A DNA stretch of 64,000 bases, taken from NCBI RefSeq assembly GCF_001519055.1, contig NZ_KQ954293.1, forward strand, positions 62,001 to 126,000, read 5' to 3'. Shown piece by piece: positions 40,972 through 49,171 of the stretch. Made by a program: the position numbers and the translations under genes. Below the pieces are notes generated by a model. That model did no database searches, was not told where the DNA came from, and worked only from the letters and a program-made list of their open reading frames with translations. This stretch comes from Novosphingobium sp. Fuku2-ISO-50. GTDB lineage: Bacteria > Pseudomonadota > Alphaproteobacteria > Sphingomonadales > Sphingomonadaceae. Within the stretch, counting starts at the first letter, position 1. The number at the start of each line of letters is the position of its first letter.

Positions 40972-41749
40972 AAGCGAACCCCGCGCGTTGCAGTTCGGGC
41001 AGAGTGGCGACCGCACCGGGCATCAGCACGACATCGGGCACGAGATGATTGGTCAGATCCGCCGCCAGCGCATCGACCGACAGCTTGTCGGGATTAGTGC
41101 CCGCCGCCGCCAGCTTTGCCGCCAGTTCCCACAGCGAATTGTGGCACGACAGGAACACCGCGCCGCGTTGCTGCAGTGCCGGGATCGACGTATTCTCGCC
41201 CGAGTAGACGCCATGCGGATTCTGGATGTCGCGTGGATCGGCGCTGGCGGCCAGACGCGGCAGAATCAGGTTGTTGCGGTCGAATCCCTTGGGCGCGATC
41301 TGGGCCAGCGCGTATTTGTCCCAGACCGACTGGTCGAGCAGTGCCAGATTGGCGCTGCCATGGGTCGCGGAAACCACCAAAAAATCGTGATGACCAAAGG
41401 CATAGACCTGGGCGTTGAGCGCATTGCGCATGGCGTTGAGCCATGGCCCGGCCAGATCGCTGACATCCCACGCCTGTTTGACCGCGCCGGCATAAGCCAG
41501 GACATCGTCCAGCGCTTCGTGATCCCACAGGTCGGGATGATCGAGGATCATCGGCACCGTCTTGAAATCGCGGCGACGGGGCGCATGGGCAAGGCGGCGA
41601 GAAAGATCATCGAGCGAGGCGGCCCCCGGCCCCGGTTTGGCAGGGGATGGATGGGCTGCGCGGGCCGGGGTTGCCCCCAATGCCGCAGCGGATGCCCCGG
41701 CGGCCATCGCCATGGTCTGGATTACACGTCTGCGATCAGTGGCACTCAT
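40961..41749 (-). CDS. Tat-exported DsrE-like protein
   Basis: A 262-residue protein. TDRRRVIQTMAMAAGASAAALGA at residues 4-26 is a twin-arginine-type signal (RRR followed by a hydrophobic stretch and ARAA). The C-terminal domain, residues about 90-260, resembles DsrE-like folds: FLVVSATHGSANLALL, a single Cys in VFLSCHNSLWELAAKL near residue 199-214, and PDVVLMPGAVATLPELQRAGF at the end. DsrE proteins handle persulfide on such a Cys. AGGAGG lies before the ATG. Fifteen bases after tsdA, it may accept or deliver sulfur in the periplasm. Assignment is moderate. Confidence 0.6.
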   Translation of the reverse strand: MSATDRRRVIQTMAMAAGASAAALGATPARAAHPSPAKPGPGAASLDDLSRRLAHAPRRRDFKTVPMILDHPDLWDHEALDDVLAYAGAVKQAWDVSDLAGPWLNAMRNALNAQVYAFGHHDFLVVSATHGSANLALLDQSVWDKYALAQIAPKGFDRNNLILPRLAASADPRDIQNPHGVYSGENTSIPALQQRGAVFLSCHNSLWELAAKLAAAGTNPDKLSVDALAADLTNHLVPDVVLMPGAVATLPELQRAGFAYAR

Positions 41750-41764
41750 GACGTCCTCCTTGAA

Positions 41765-42772
41765 TTAGTGTCGGGCGACCAGCGCATCGATGGCAGCGCG
41801 TATCGGCGCATAAGGCCCGAATTTGTGCTGGCTGGCGGGAAAACCGTCGGCATAAGGACCATAGGCCGCATCCACCGGCTTTTCCCGGCGGTTGGGGAAA
41901 TCACGATCCAGGTCGGCCTTGTGCGGGCGTGGCTGCGCTTCGATATAGGCCGCCACATCCCAGGCGTCGGTCACCGACAGCGCCGGATCGGTCCATGTCG
42001 TGCCGTTGGGCATGTTGTTGTGGATGAAATTCGCCGCGTTGGTCAGGCGCGCCATTCCCGCGCCGTCGTTGAAGCTGTTTGGCCCCCACAGCGGCGGGAT
42101 GACATAGCCCGGTTCGCCTGCGCCCGCACTTTGCCCTTCACCATGTTCGCCATGGCAGGCCGCGCATTGACCGGCAAAGACCTGCTGCCCGCGTATGGGA
42201 TCGGCCGCGCGCGCCAGTTCGGGCATATGCCCCGGGCCGCGTCCTTCGGTCATCACGCCGACCGGCCGTCCTGTGGACAGGAATTTGAGATAGGCGACGA
42301 TCGCGGTCATTTCCGCGCCACCTTCGGGCAGAGGCTTGCCGTTGAGGCTGCGCGTCATGCAGCCGTTGACCCGCTCCTCGATCGTGCCCACTTTGCCCGA
42401 ACGGGGCCGGTAACTGGGATAGGCGGCAAAGGCGCCAACCAGCGGCAAGCCGAATTTCTTCCTTCCCCCGTCAACATGGCAGCTTTGGCAGTCAAGCCCG
42501 CTGCCGGCGTAGCGTCGGGCCGGATCGGGCGCGCCCGGGCCAATCAACGCGGCGGTCTTCATGACAAGATCCTGCCCCTTGCGCACCGTGCGGCCCCATT
42601 CATCATCCGGCAGGCTGGCGATATCGGGCACAGCCCATGGCGCAGGTTCGACCACTGTCGATGAAGGCGTCGCGGCGGCGGCCTTGCCGTCCTGTACCAT
42701 GTGCATGGCACCCCCTCCGGCCACGAGCGCAACAAGCCCGAGCCCCAGATGAAAAGCCTTCAAGGCGGACAT
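41765..42772 (-). CDS. tsdA: Dihaem cytochrome c, thiosulfate dehydrogenase TsdA-like
   Basis: A 335-residue exported cytochrome with a hydrophobic N-terminus and two haem sites, Cys95-x2-Cys98-His99 (CQSCH) and Cys203-x2-Cys206-His207 (CAACH). ERVNGCMTRSLNGK at residues 133-146 matches the TsdA segment whose Cys ligates haem 1, and TNAANFIHNNMPNGT near residue 246-260 is another TsdA hallmark. TsdA oxidises two thiosulfates to tetrathionate, or runs in reverse. GGGAGA precedes the ATG. It heads the operon tsdA, DsrE-like, binding protein. A generic dihaem cytochrome is the alternative. Confidence 0.82.
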   Translation of the reverse strand: MSALKAFHLGLGLVALVAGGGAMHMVQDGKAAAATPSSTVVEPAPWAVPDIASLPDDEWGRTVRKGQDLVMKTAALIGPGAPDPARRYAGSGLDCQSCHVDGGRKKFGLPLVGAFAAYPSYRPRSGKVGTIEERVNGCMTRSLNGKPLPEGGAEMTAIVAYLKFLSTGRPVGVMTEGRGPGHMPELARAADPIRGQQVFAGQCAACHGEHGEGQSAGAGEPGYVIPPLWGPNSFNDGAGMARLTNAANFIHNNMPNGTTWTDPALSVTDAWDVAAYIEAQPRPHKADLDRDFPNRREKPVDAAYGPYADGFPASQHKFGPYAPIRAAIDALVARH

Positions 42773-42956
42773 TCGGCATTCTCCCGCGTGGTCCTGTCAG
42801 CGAGGCCATCCCCCTTTGGATGGCCCGGATCGATGGCACAGCGACTAAGGCACCCAAGATCATCATTCCAACGGATTATTCATATCATATTTATCGCAAC
42901 ATCAGATCGATTGTGCGCATCGGTGGCAAGATCGTCCATAAAATCACCCCCAGCGG

Positions 42957-43391
42957 CTACGTCGCCGCGCCGGCAGACAACGGCGCCAAGGACGAGGCAA
43001 TGCGCGATCCGCGTTGCAGCGTCTGGCTCACCGGGCAACGATCCGCGACGTCCAAAAGCCGCTGGCGATCCGCATCGCTCAGATCGCCCTCAAGAGTGAT
43101 AATCCGTTCGAACGCATCATTGGATGCATTGCCCTCGGCAGCACGGGCGACATGACGCAAATGAACGCTGACTTTGGTGAGGGCCATGTGCTTGCGCTCG
43201 GCATACATGCGCAAAGTCATCGCCGTGCAGGCGCCAAGACCCGACAGCAGCAGTTCATAAGGATCAGGGCCAGTATCGCACCCGCCCAATGGCTCCGGCT
43301 CGTCCGCGCCCAAAACATGATGGCCGGCGGTTATGAACTGGCCAAACCGCCCCGCACCGCTTTCGACAACCGTGACTTCCCGTTTACCCAT
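42957..43391 (-). CDS. OsmC family protein
   Basis: A 144-residue OsmC/Ohr-fold protein. DPYELLLSGLGACTAMTLRMYAERK at residues about 43-67 contains the first redox Cys (GACTAMT), and VADRCPVSQTL near residue 116-126 contains the second. The pair matches the peroxidatic and resolving cysteines of organic-hydroperoxide-detoxifying OsmC proteins. Some family members also act near sulfur-carrier chemistry. It lies 51 bases after the P-type ATPase stop and could be co-transcribed with it. The N-terminal part is the swapped beta domain (REVTVVESGAGRFGQFI). Confidence 0.85.
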   Translation of the reverse strand: MGKREVTVVESGAGRFGQFITAGHHVLGADEPEPLGGCDTGPDPYELLLSGLGACTAMTLRMYAERKHMALTKVSVHLRHVARAAEGNASNDAFERIITLEGDLSDADRQRLLDVADRCPVSQTLQRGSRIASSLAPLSAGAAT

Positions 43392-43442
43392 CGCACAACT
43401 CCCTTGCCCGAAATTCCGCGCCGGCGGCCGATCGCGCCGCGC

Positions 43443-45821
43443 TCAGGCGACCAGATCCATGCCGCGAAAGATGAGAACCTTGATCTGGTCCAGCAGGAAT
43501 AGCCAGACCCCGACCAGAGCAAGCAGCGCGATCAGCAGTACCGGCGTGATGGCCGCCATAAACATGCCCTGCGTGGCCATGAATGCCACCAGCAACAGAT
43601 CCAGCACCGAGGCGGCGATCAACCAACGGCTGGGTCGCGAGCGCCAGAAATGCCCGCGTTCGCGCACCAGATAGACATTACCCTGCCCCGTGGCGACGAG
43701 CATCACGAACACCAGCGTCTGCAACTGGGGAAGCGGCAGACCAAGAATGGTGCGGCCATAAAAGAATACCGCGAACGACAGTATCAACACCAGCCCCGCG
43801 AGCATGCCCCCCGTCAGCATCAGCATCCGCACATCCCAACGATCAGGCCGGGCCGAATAGCCGACATTGTCGGTGGCGATCGCCATCGTGGCAAAATCGT
43901 TGGTGAACAGCAGCAGCACGATCAACAGCGGCGTGATGACGAACTGGTGCGTAAGGATCACCCCCAAGGACAGAAAAACCGCGATCTCCAGCGTCTTCAT
44001 GATCTTGTTGATCGTGTATGTCAGCATCCGTTGATAGATCTGCCGACTGGTGCGCACTGCGGTCAGCGCATCGACCAGGCCCGGCTGGGTCAGTACAACG
44101 CCGGCCGCCGCGCGGGCGACGTCGGTCGCGCTGGCCACTGCAATACCAACATCTGCCTGACGCAAGGCCGGCGCATCGTTCACGCCATCGCCAGTCATGC
44201 CCACCACATGGCCGGCCTGTTGCAGCAGCCGAACCAGGCGGATCTTGTGTTCGGGAAAGACACGCGCATAGACACCGAAATCGAGCGCCTGCGCGCCGTC
44301 CATCTGCTCCAGCATGGCCGCGCCAGCATCCGGCCCGGCTATGCCCACACGCGCGGCGACCGAGCGCGCGGTGGCGGCATTGTCACCAGTGACCATGATG
44401 ACCCGCACGCCCAGCGCCTGAAGCCCGGCGACAAGCTGCGCGGAATCACTGCGCGGTGGATCTTCCAGCGCAATCAGCCCTGCTAGGGTAAGGCTGCCGC
44501 GATCGGGCCCCGAGGCCACGGCCAGCACCCGGTTGCCGCCAGCGGCCATTTCCTCGCTCAGCGCCGAGATGTCAGGAGCCTGTGCAATCAGGCCGCAAAT
44601 GGCGGTTGGCGCACCCTTGGCCACCCACAGTTCGTTCGCCCCGGCTCGGTAATGCCCCATGGAATAGCGTGTGGCTGGGTCAAACGGTTCAAAACCAAGC
44701 TTATCGATGACCTTGTGCGTAGCCATTTCGGCACGCGTGCCATCCAGAATGGCGATGTCAATGGGATCTTGCGTGGCAGGATCGCTGGCCAGCGCCGCCA
44801 GCCACAGCAATTCGCTGCCGGTGATCGCCGCGATTGGGCGAGCTTTGGCCAGAGTCAGCCGATTCTGCGTCAACGTACCGGTCTTGTCGGTGCACAGCAC
44901 GTCCATGCCGGCCGCCTCTTCAATCGCAGTCAGCCGCGAAAGCAAAACGCCAGATCGCGCCAGTTCTGCCGCGCCAAGTGCAGTGGCCAGCGTAAACGTC
45001 GCCGGCAAGGCGACCGGCACCGAGGCCACCAGCAGAATCAGCGCAAAGGGCAACACTTCGGTCAATGGCAGGTGGGTCCAGAGCGACCAACCGAGCAGCA
45101 CTGCGATCAGCGCCGCGTCGATCGCCATCAGCACCCGCACAATCCGCAGGACCGTTGTCTGGAGGTGGCTGGTTGGATGCGCATCGCGGACCAGTTCTGC
45201 GGTCTTGCCAAAATAGGATCGCGCGCCGGTGGCCGTGACTTCGCCGGTGGCTTCGCCCCGGCGCACGATCGCTGCGGCATAGGCGTTGGCGCCCGGCCCA
45301 ACCTCAATGCCGGCAGCTTCACCTGTAAGCGCCGACTGATCGAGCAGCACAGAGCCCTCGGCAATTCGGATATCCGCCGGCGCCAGATCGCCCATACGCA
45401 GATGCACCACATCGCCCGGCACCAGTTGATCGGCATCGATGACCCGCCATGCACCATCGCGCAGCACGCGCGCCCTGGCCGAAAGACGCTGGCGCAAGAG
45501 ATCCAGCGCGCGGCTGGCCCGCCCCTCCTCGATGAAGGAAATCCCGGCGTTGACCACCAACAGGCCGGCAATCACGCCCGCTTCCAGATGCTTGCCCAGC
45601 GCCAATTGCAGGGCAATCGTCGCTTCCAGCATCCATGGTATCGGCCCCCAAACCTTGCGCAAAAGCTGGAAAACCGCATGCTCACCGGGTTCAGGGATAG
45701 TATTGGGGCCAAACTGCGCCAGCCTCCGGCGCGCTTCGGTTGCGGTCAGTCCCGCGATTCCCAAGCCCTTCGGGTCAGCAGTATGCATTGAATATTCCAA
45801 TTGCTGTGCCTGCCATGCCAT
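43443..45821 (-). CDS. Plasma-membrane proton-efflux type P-type ATPase
   Basis: A 792-residue P3A-type ATPase. The phosphorylated Asp is in CTDKTGTLTQNR near residue 293-304, DQSALTGEA is the actuator-domain TGE loop, and MTGDGVNDAPALRQADVGIA near residue 519-538 is the hinge. M4 contains VASVPVALPATFTLA, as in fungal and archaeal H+-ATPases. About ten transmembrane helices are visible. It lacks N-terminal metal-binding CxxC sites, which argues against a heavy-metal pump. It probably exports protons for pH homeostasis. The ATG at 45821 follows CAGGGA. An ATG 11 codons downstream is possible. Confidence 0.85.
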   Translation of the reverse strand: MAWQAQQLEYSMHTADPKGLGIAGLTATEARRRLAQFGPNTIPEPGEHAVFQLLRKVWGPIPWMLEATIALQLALGKHLEAGVIAGLLVVNAGISFIEEGRASRALDLLRQRLSARARVLRDGAWRVIDADQLVPGDVVHLRMGDLAPADIRIAEGSVLLDQSALTGEAAGIEVGPGANAYAAAIVRRGEATGEVTATGARSYFGKTAELVRDAHPTSHLQTTVLRIVRVLMAIDAALIAVLLGWSLWTHLPLTEVLPFALILLVASVPVALPATFTLATALGAAELARSGVLLSRLTAIEEAAGMDVLCTDKTGTLTQNRLTLAKARPIAAITGSELLWLAALASDPATQDPIDIAILDGTRAEMATHKVIDKLGFEPFDPATRYSMGHYRAGANELWVAKGAPTAICGLIAQAPDISALSEEMAAGGNRVLAVASGPDRGSLTLAGLIALEDPPRSDSAQLVAGLQALGVRVIMVTGDNAATARSVAARVGIAGPDAGAAMLEQMDGAQALDFGVYARVFPEHKIRLVRLLQQAGHVVGMTGDGVNDAPALRQADVGIAVASATDVARAAAGVVLTQPGLVDALTAVRTSRQIYQRMLTYTINKIMKTLEIAVFLSLGVILTHQFVITPLLIVLLLFTNDFATMAIATDNVGYSARPDRWDVRMLMLTGGMLAGLVLILSFAVFFYGRTILGLPLPQLQTLVFVMLVATGQGNVYLVRERGHFWRSRPSRWLIAASVLDLLLVAFMATQGMFMAAITPVLLIALLALVGVWLFLLDQIKVLIFRGMDLVA

Positions 45822-46005
45822 GTCCCTGCGTCGCAGCTCGACAGAACAGGGTGTACCTCAGTCATCCATGCCAGACGCCACCTGCGACCATAGTAAAAAA
45901 TATTTAAGCTGCCTGCCTCCCGGCACACGCTGACACAGCGCAAAATATCGGCCATTGCGTCTCGGACGCTTTTGCATTCCGCCATTCATGAGAAAGGCCC
46001 GAACA
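45822..46005. promoter_or_regulatory. Divergent promoter region, ATPase / methyltransferase
   Basis: This 184-base gap holds an AT-rich core (AGTAAAAAATATTTAAG near 45893) suited to promoter elements on either strand. No clear palindromic operator is seen. Confidence 0.4.
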
Positions 46006-46734
46006 ATGATATCCGTGAAGGGAGAAGCAGGTTTGGCATTGGAGCGGAAAAGCCTGGGCGAGCTGCCCGATTTTGCTGCGGTATGCCGAATGGTGGACGT
46101 CGCAGGACTAAGCCTGGTGGATGTCGGTTGCGGACCGGCCATCGCGTCGCGCGAACTGGTCGCTCGCGGTGCCACCGTGCTCGGCGTCGAGCCCGATCCG
46201 GTGCAGGCCGGCAAGAACCGGGCGGCCAATCCGGTGACCGGCCTGACACTGATCGAAGCTCGGGCAGAAAGCCTGCCCGTGGAAAGTGCCTCGGTCGATG
46301 GCGTGCTGTTTTTCCGCTCGCTCCATCATGTACCCATCGATGCCATGGACACCGCACTTGCCGAAGCCGCGCGCATTCTCAAACCGGATGGATTCCTCTG
46401 CGTGGTCGAGCCCGGCATGGCCGGCAGCCATTTTGCGGTCATGCGCCCCTTCAACGATGAGACCCGGGTACGAACCGAAGCGCAAGCCGCGCTCACCCGC
46501 ACTGCTCGAAGCCTGTTCCGAGACGCGACCGGCTTTTGCTTCGACCAGTATCCGCGCTATGCCTCCTTCGAGGCGATGGTCGCCCGCGTGACGGGACTGA
46601 CTTTCAACGCCACCACCCGCGATCAGGTCGAGACAGATGAAGTGCGAGCCTTGTTCGAGACTGGCCGCACGCCTGAAGGCGATTATGTTTTTGAGCAGCC
46701 GATGCTGATGGATCTTTATCGTGGGCTTGCCTGA
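46006..46734 (+). CDS. Class I SAM-dependent methyltransferase
   Basis: A 242-residue methyltransferase with the Rossmann motif I LSLVDVGCGPAIASREL near residue 35-51, motif II acidic end VLGVEPD near residue 58-64, and VDGVLFFRSLHHVP near residue 94-107. The C-terminal helices differ from UbiE/COQ5. Substrate unknown. The ATG at 46006 follows GAAAGGCC. In-frame codons upstream give no extra homology. A second methyltransferase gene follows after 67 bases. Confidence 0.78.
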   Translation: MISVKGEAGLALERKSLGELPDFAAVCRMVDVAGLSLVDVGCGPAIASRELVARGATVLGVEPDPVQAGKNRAANPVTGLTLIEARAESLPVESASVDGVLFFRSLHHVPIDAMDTALAEAARILKPDGFLCVVEPGMAGSHFAVMRPFNDETRVRTEAQAALTRTARSLFRDATGFCFDQYPRYASFEAMVARVTGLTFNATTRDQVETDEVRALFETGRTPEGDYVFEQPMLMDLYRGLA

Positions 46735-46801
46735 ACTGCCACCTTCCATATTAGTACCTTCGCATATACGCAGAGACTCTTCCGCCAGAAAGGACCTCTC
46801 G

Positions 46802-47668
46802 ATGCCCGACACTTCCCCCCATTCTCCCGAAGCCATAACCATGGAAGACTGGGCGGGCGAAATGGGCGAACGCTGGCTGGCCAATCTCAAGGGGTTTGAA
46901 AGCACGATCGCTCCTGTGGGCGAAGCCCTGCTGACCCACGCCGGCTATCGCCCCGGCGAACGGGTGCTCGACATCGGCTTTGGCGGGGGCGCGACCAGTC
47001 TGGCTATCGCCCGCGCCGTGGCCCCCGGCGGCGAGGTGCTGGGGATCGACATTTCACCCGATCTGGTCGCCGCGACCACCCGCCGGGCCGCGACCGAAGG
47101 TGTAACCAATGCACGCTTCGTGTGTGCCGACGCCGCCCATGTGATTGTGCCGGATGCGCCTTATGATCGTTTGTGTTCGCGCTTTGGCAGCATGTTCTTT
47201 GCCGATCCGTTTGGTGCATTCGCCAATCTGCGCAAGGCGCTGAAGCCGGGTGGACGGATCGATCTGGCCGTCTGGGCGCCGCCGCGGGACAATCCCTGGA
47301 TGAGCGCTGCCGTGGCGCTGGCGCGGCGCCATATCGATCTGCCTGCATCGATACCTGGCGCACCTGGCCCATTTGCCTTTGACGATCCCGCCTATCTGAA
47401 CGCCATCCTGACAAAAGCCGGCTTTCACGCGGTGAATTGTGTGCCGATCACCGGCCTGCTTCCGGTTGGCGGGCCGGGCAGCACGCCCGAAACCGCGCTG
47501 ACCTTTGCCCGCAACGCCTTGTCGACCGGCCGGGTGCTGCTTGAATATCCCGACAGCGTTCAGCAAGCGGTGGCGAGCGAACTGCGCGAACTCTACGCCC
47601 ATCATGACCGCCCCGGCGAGGGGGTCATGATGGGCTACGCCGCATGGCTGGTATCAGCACGGGCCTGA
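46802..47668 (+). CDS. Class I SAM-dependent methyltransferase
   Basis: A 288-residue methyltransferase. ERVLDIGFGGGATSLAIARA near residue 53-72 is motif I, GGEVLGIDISPDLV near residue 76-89 is motif II, and FGAFANLRKALKPGGRIDLAVWAPP near residue 138-162 spans motif III and the following strand. It matches the group often annotated near UbiE. The substrate is unknown. AGAAAGGACC precedes the ATG. The upstream gap shares CATATTAGT and TATATGCG words with the SQR promoter at 53809. Its 3' end overlaps the haemoglobin gene by 15 bases on the other strand. Confidence 0.8.
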   Translation: MPDTSPHSPEAITMEDWAGEMGERWLANLKGFESTIAPVGEALLTHAGYRPGERVLDIGFGGGATSLAIARAVAPGGEVLGIDISPDLVAATTRRAATEGVTNARFVCADAAHVIVPDAPYDRLCSRFGSMFFADPFGAFANLRKALKPGGRIDLAVWAPPRDNPWMSAAVALARRHIDLPASIPGAPGPFAFDDPAYLNAILTKAGFHAVNCVPITGLLPVGGPGSTPETALTFARNALSTGRVLLEYPDSVQQAVASELRELYAHHDRPGEGVMMGYAAWLVSARA

Positions 47669-48082
47669 GCGGGCGGCGGGCTGGTTGGCCATGTGCCAAC
47701 CCAGCCCGTCGATCTTTTCCAGAATGCCGTCCGCGACCGGCGATGGCGGCACGATCTCATGCCACGCCTGGTGAAAGCACAACAGCCAACCCTCGACTTC
47801 GATCGATCCGATCGGGGCCATGAAATGGCGGCTCCTGAGCCGTGGGTGGCCGTATTTCTCGGTGTAGAGCGGCGGGCCGCCCAGCCAGCCGGTCAGGTAT
47901 TCGAACAGTTTCTCCTCCGCGCGCACCAGTGACGGCGGATGCACCGCCCGACAGGCAGCCGCCTCAGGCAGGATGTCCATCAACGCATAGAAGCGAGCGA
48001 CCAGCGCGCGGACCATCGTCTCGCCACCAAGCACGTCATAGGGTGATTTCTGCGGTGTGTGCGGTGTGTTGGTCACGGTCAT
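47654..48082 (-). CDS. Group II truncated haemoglobin
   Basis: A 142-residue globin of the trHb2 class. PYDVLGGETMVRALVARFYA near residue 14-33 is the A/B helix region, RHFMAPI carries the proximal His, and VEGWLLCFHQAW places the conserved Trp of the distal pocket. Group II globins bind O2, NO or sulfide, and in bacteria often protect against nitrosative stress or work with thiol enzymes. The ATG at 48082 overlaps the thioredoxin stop in ATGA. A longer start at 48094 is less likely. Co-translation with thioredoxin suggests a redox partner. Confidence 0.82.
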   Translation of the reverse strand: MTVTNTPHTPQKSPYDVLGGETMVRALVARFYALMDILPEAAACRAVHPPSLVRAEEKLFEYLTGWLGGPPLYTEKYGHPRLRSRHFMAPIGSIEVEGWLLCFHQAWHEIVPPSPVADGILEKIDGLGWHMANQPAARSGPC

Positions 48083-48501
48083 GCCCACGTCCATTCAACG
48101 ATGCGGCGGGCGTCCATCGCCCCCGACACGCGCTTCACTTCGCGTCCACCGGCAAACAGCGCCAGCGTGGGGATCGAACGAATGCCATGCGCGCCGGCCA
48201 GCGCCTGCTCTTGTTCGGTATCCACCTTGAGCAGACGCGCCTGTGGCTCCAGCATGCGGGCGGCCTGGTCGAACGCAGGCGCCATCGCCTTGCACGGGCC
48301 GCACCACGGCGCCCAGAAATCGACCAGTACCGGCAAAGTGCCTTTGCCGATATGCGCTGCAAAAGCAGTGCCGCCCGCCGTCAGCGGATGGCCGGTGAAC
48401 AGTGGTTGGTGGCATTTGCCGCAGTTGGGCGCCTCTGCCAGCCGTTCCGGTGGCACCCGGTTGCCCGCCAGGCAGTGCGGGCAAACGACGATTTCGCTCA
48501 T
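48079..48501 (-). CDS. trxC: Thioredoxin 2 (zinc-ribbon thioredoxin)
   Basis: A 140-residue thioredoxin with an N-terminal zinc ribbon: VVCPHCLAGNRVP at residues 5-17 and NCGKCHQPL near residue 26-34 give the four Cys ligands. The active site is WAPWCGPCKAM near residue 63-73, and the cis-Pro is in SIPTLALF. This architecture is specific to TrxC, an oxidative-stress thioredoxin. A GAGGAAATC site precedes ATG 48501. Palindromes C and D lie 48 bases upstream, between the gene and any promoter further right. Confidence 0.88.
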   Translation of the reverse strand: MSEIVVCPHCLAGNRVPPERLAEAPNCGKCHQPLFTGHPLTAGGTAFAAHIGKGTLPVLVDFWAPWCGPCKAMAPAFDQAARMLEPQARLLKVDTEQEQALAGAHGIRSIPTLALFAGGREVKRVSGAMDARRIVEWTWA

Positions 48502-48548
48502 GATTTCCTCCGACGGCCAGCGCCGCTCAATGACGACCACAGCCGCCG

Positions 48549-48717
48549 CTAGTGGATTGTTTTTGACATTTGCATCCCGCCATCCGGATAGCACGGCCGC
48601 AAATATCAAAAACGGAAAATCAACTAGAATCAAATGTTTCTAGTGGTCCAAAAAGATTCTGACATTTGCGCACCACCTAGCCGAGAGCGGTAGCAAATGT
48701 CAGAATCGGACCACTAG
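48549..48717. repeat. Paired CTAG-bounded palindromes C and D with linker
   Basis: Hairpin C is 48549-48627 and hairpin D 48640-48717. The short arms are again 25 bases from CTAG, with inner parts GTTTTTGACATTTGC (C) and GATTCTGACATTTGC (D). The linker-proximal arms carry 4 and 5 extra bases. The linker AATCAAATGTTT (48628-48639) is the exact reverse complement of the linker at 18409-18420. Stem C has two mispairs, stem D none outside the bulge. Confidence 0.87.
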
Positions 48718-48826
48718 GCGGCACTATCAAGTATTCGGAAGCAGACCTTGCTCGTCATAAGAGTTCCCGGAACTCGAGCGTCCATGATGTGGCCGGCCAC
48801 AACCACGCATAATCCACAAGATTGCG
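48718..48826. promoter_or_regulatory. Gap with 15-bp palindrome upstream of trxC
   Basis: With the palindromes this completes a 325-base gene-free stretch. GAGTTCC-C-GGAACTC at 48761-48775 is a perfect odd palindrome and may be an operator for the leftward trxC-haemoglobin transcript. Nothing else is recognised. Confidence 0.45.
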
Positions 48827-49171
48827 CTAGGCCGATAACTGCGACGGACACGATCTCGTGGCCATATCGCCGCCATAACAAAGACCACACAGGGCATGGA
48901 TGATGCCCGATACCACGCGATCCTTCAGGCTGTACCAGCGGATGTTTGCCTCGATCCGCACCGAAACCGCATCTTCGGCGCGCAGCAGGGCCAAGTGCTG
49001 CGACACGCCCGATTGCGACAACCCGGTCAGCGCGACCAGTTCGTTGACGCTGACTTCGCTCTCATCCATCCGACACAGCATCAACAGGCGCTCGGGATGG
49101 CTCATCACTTTCAGGCGTTGCGCCATATATCCGGCATTGGCCTTCAACTCGGTCAGGTCGGCGGGTTTCAT
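48827..49171 (-). CDS. ArsR-family persulfide sensor (SqrR/BigR-like)
   Basis: A 114-residue winged-helix repressor. ELVALTGLSQSGVSQHLALLR near residue 44-64 contains the recognition helix. Cys33 (MLCRM) and Cys95 or Cys98 (HALCGLC) match the two cysteines that form a tetrasulfide bridge in SqrR and a disulfide in BigR. Metal-sensor CxC motifs are absent. With SQR, rhodanese, persulfide-dioxygenase-like and TSUP genes nearby, it is very likely the sulfide-responsive repressor of both divergent operons. It is the last gene of the leftward one and is coupled to the RND gene by ATGA. Confidence 0.87.
   Translation of the reverse strand: MKPADLTELKANAGYMAQRLKVMSHPERLLMLCRMDESEVSVNELVALTGLSQSGVSQHLALLRAEDAVSVRIEANIRWYSLKDRVVSGIIHALCGLCYGGDMATRSCPSQLSA

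Noticed and set aside
43443-45821. Heavy-metal P1B-type ATPase
   Set aside because: No N-terminal metal-binding domain and no CPC-type motif in M4. The VALPATFT segment and overall layout fit the proton-pumping P3A group.
48827-49171. Arsenic or metal-sensing ArsR/SmtB regulator
   Set aside because: The CxC-type metal sites are absent, while two well-spaced cysteines and the sulfide-oxidation neighbours match SqrR/BigR.
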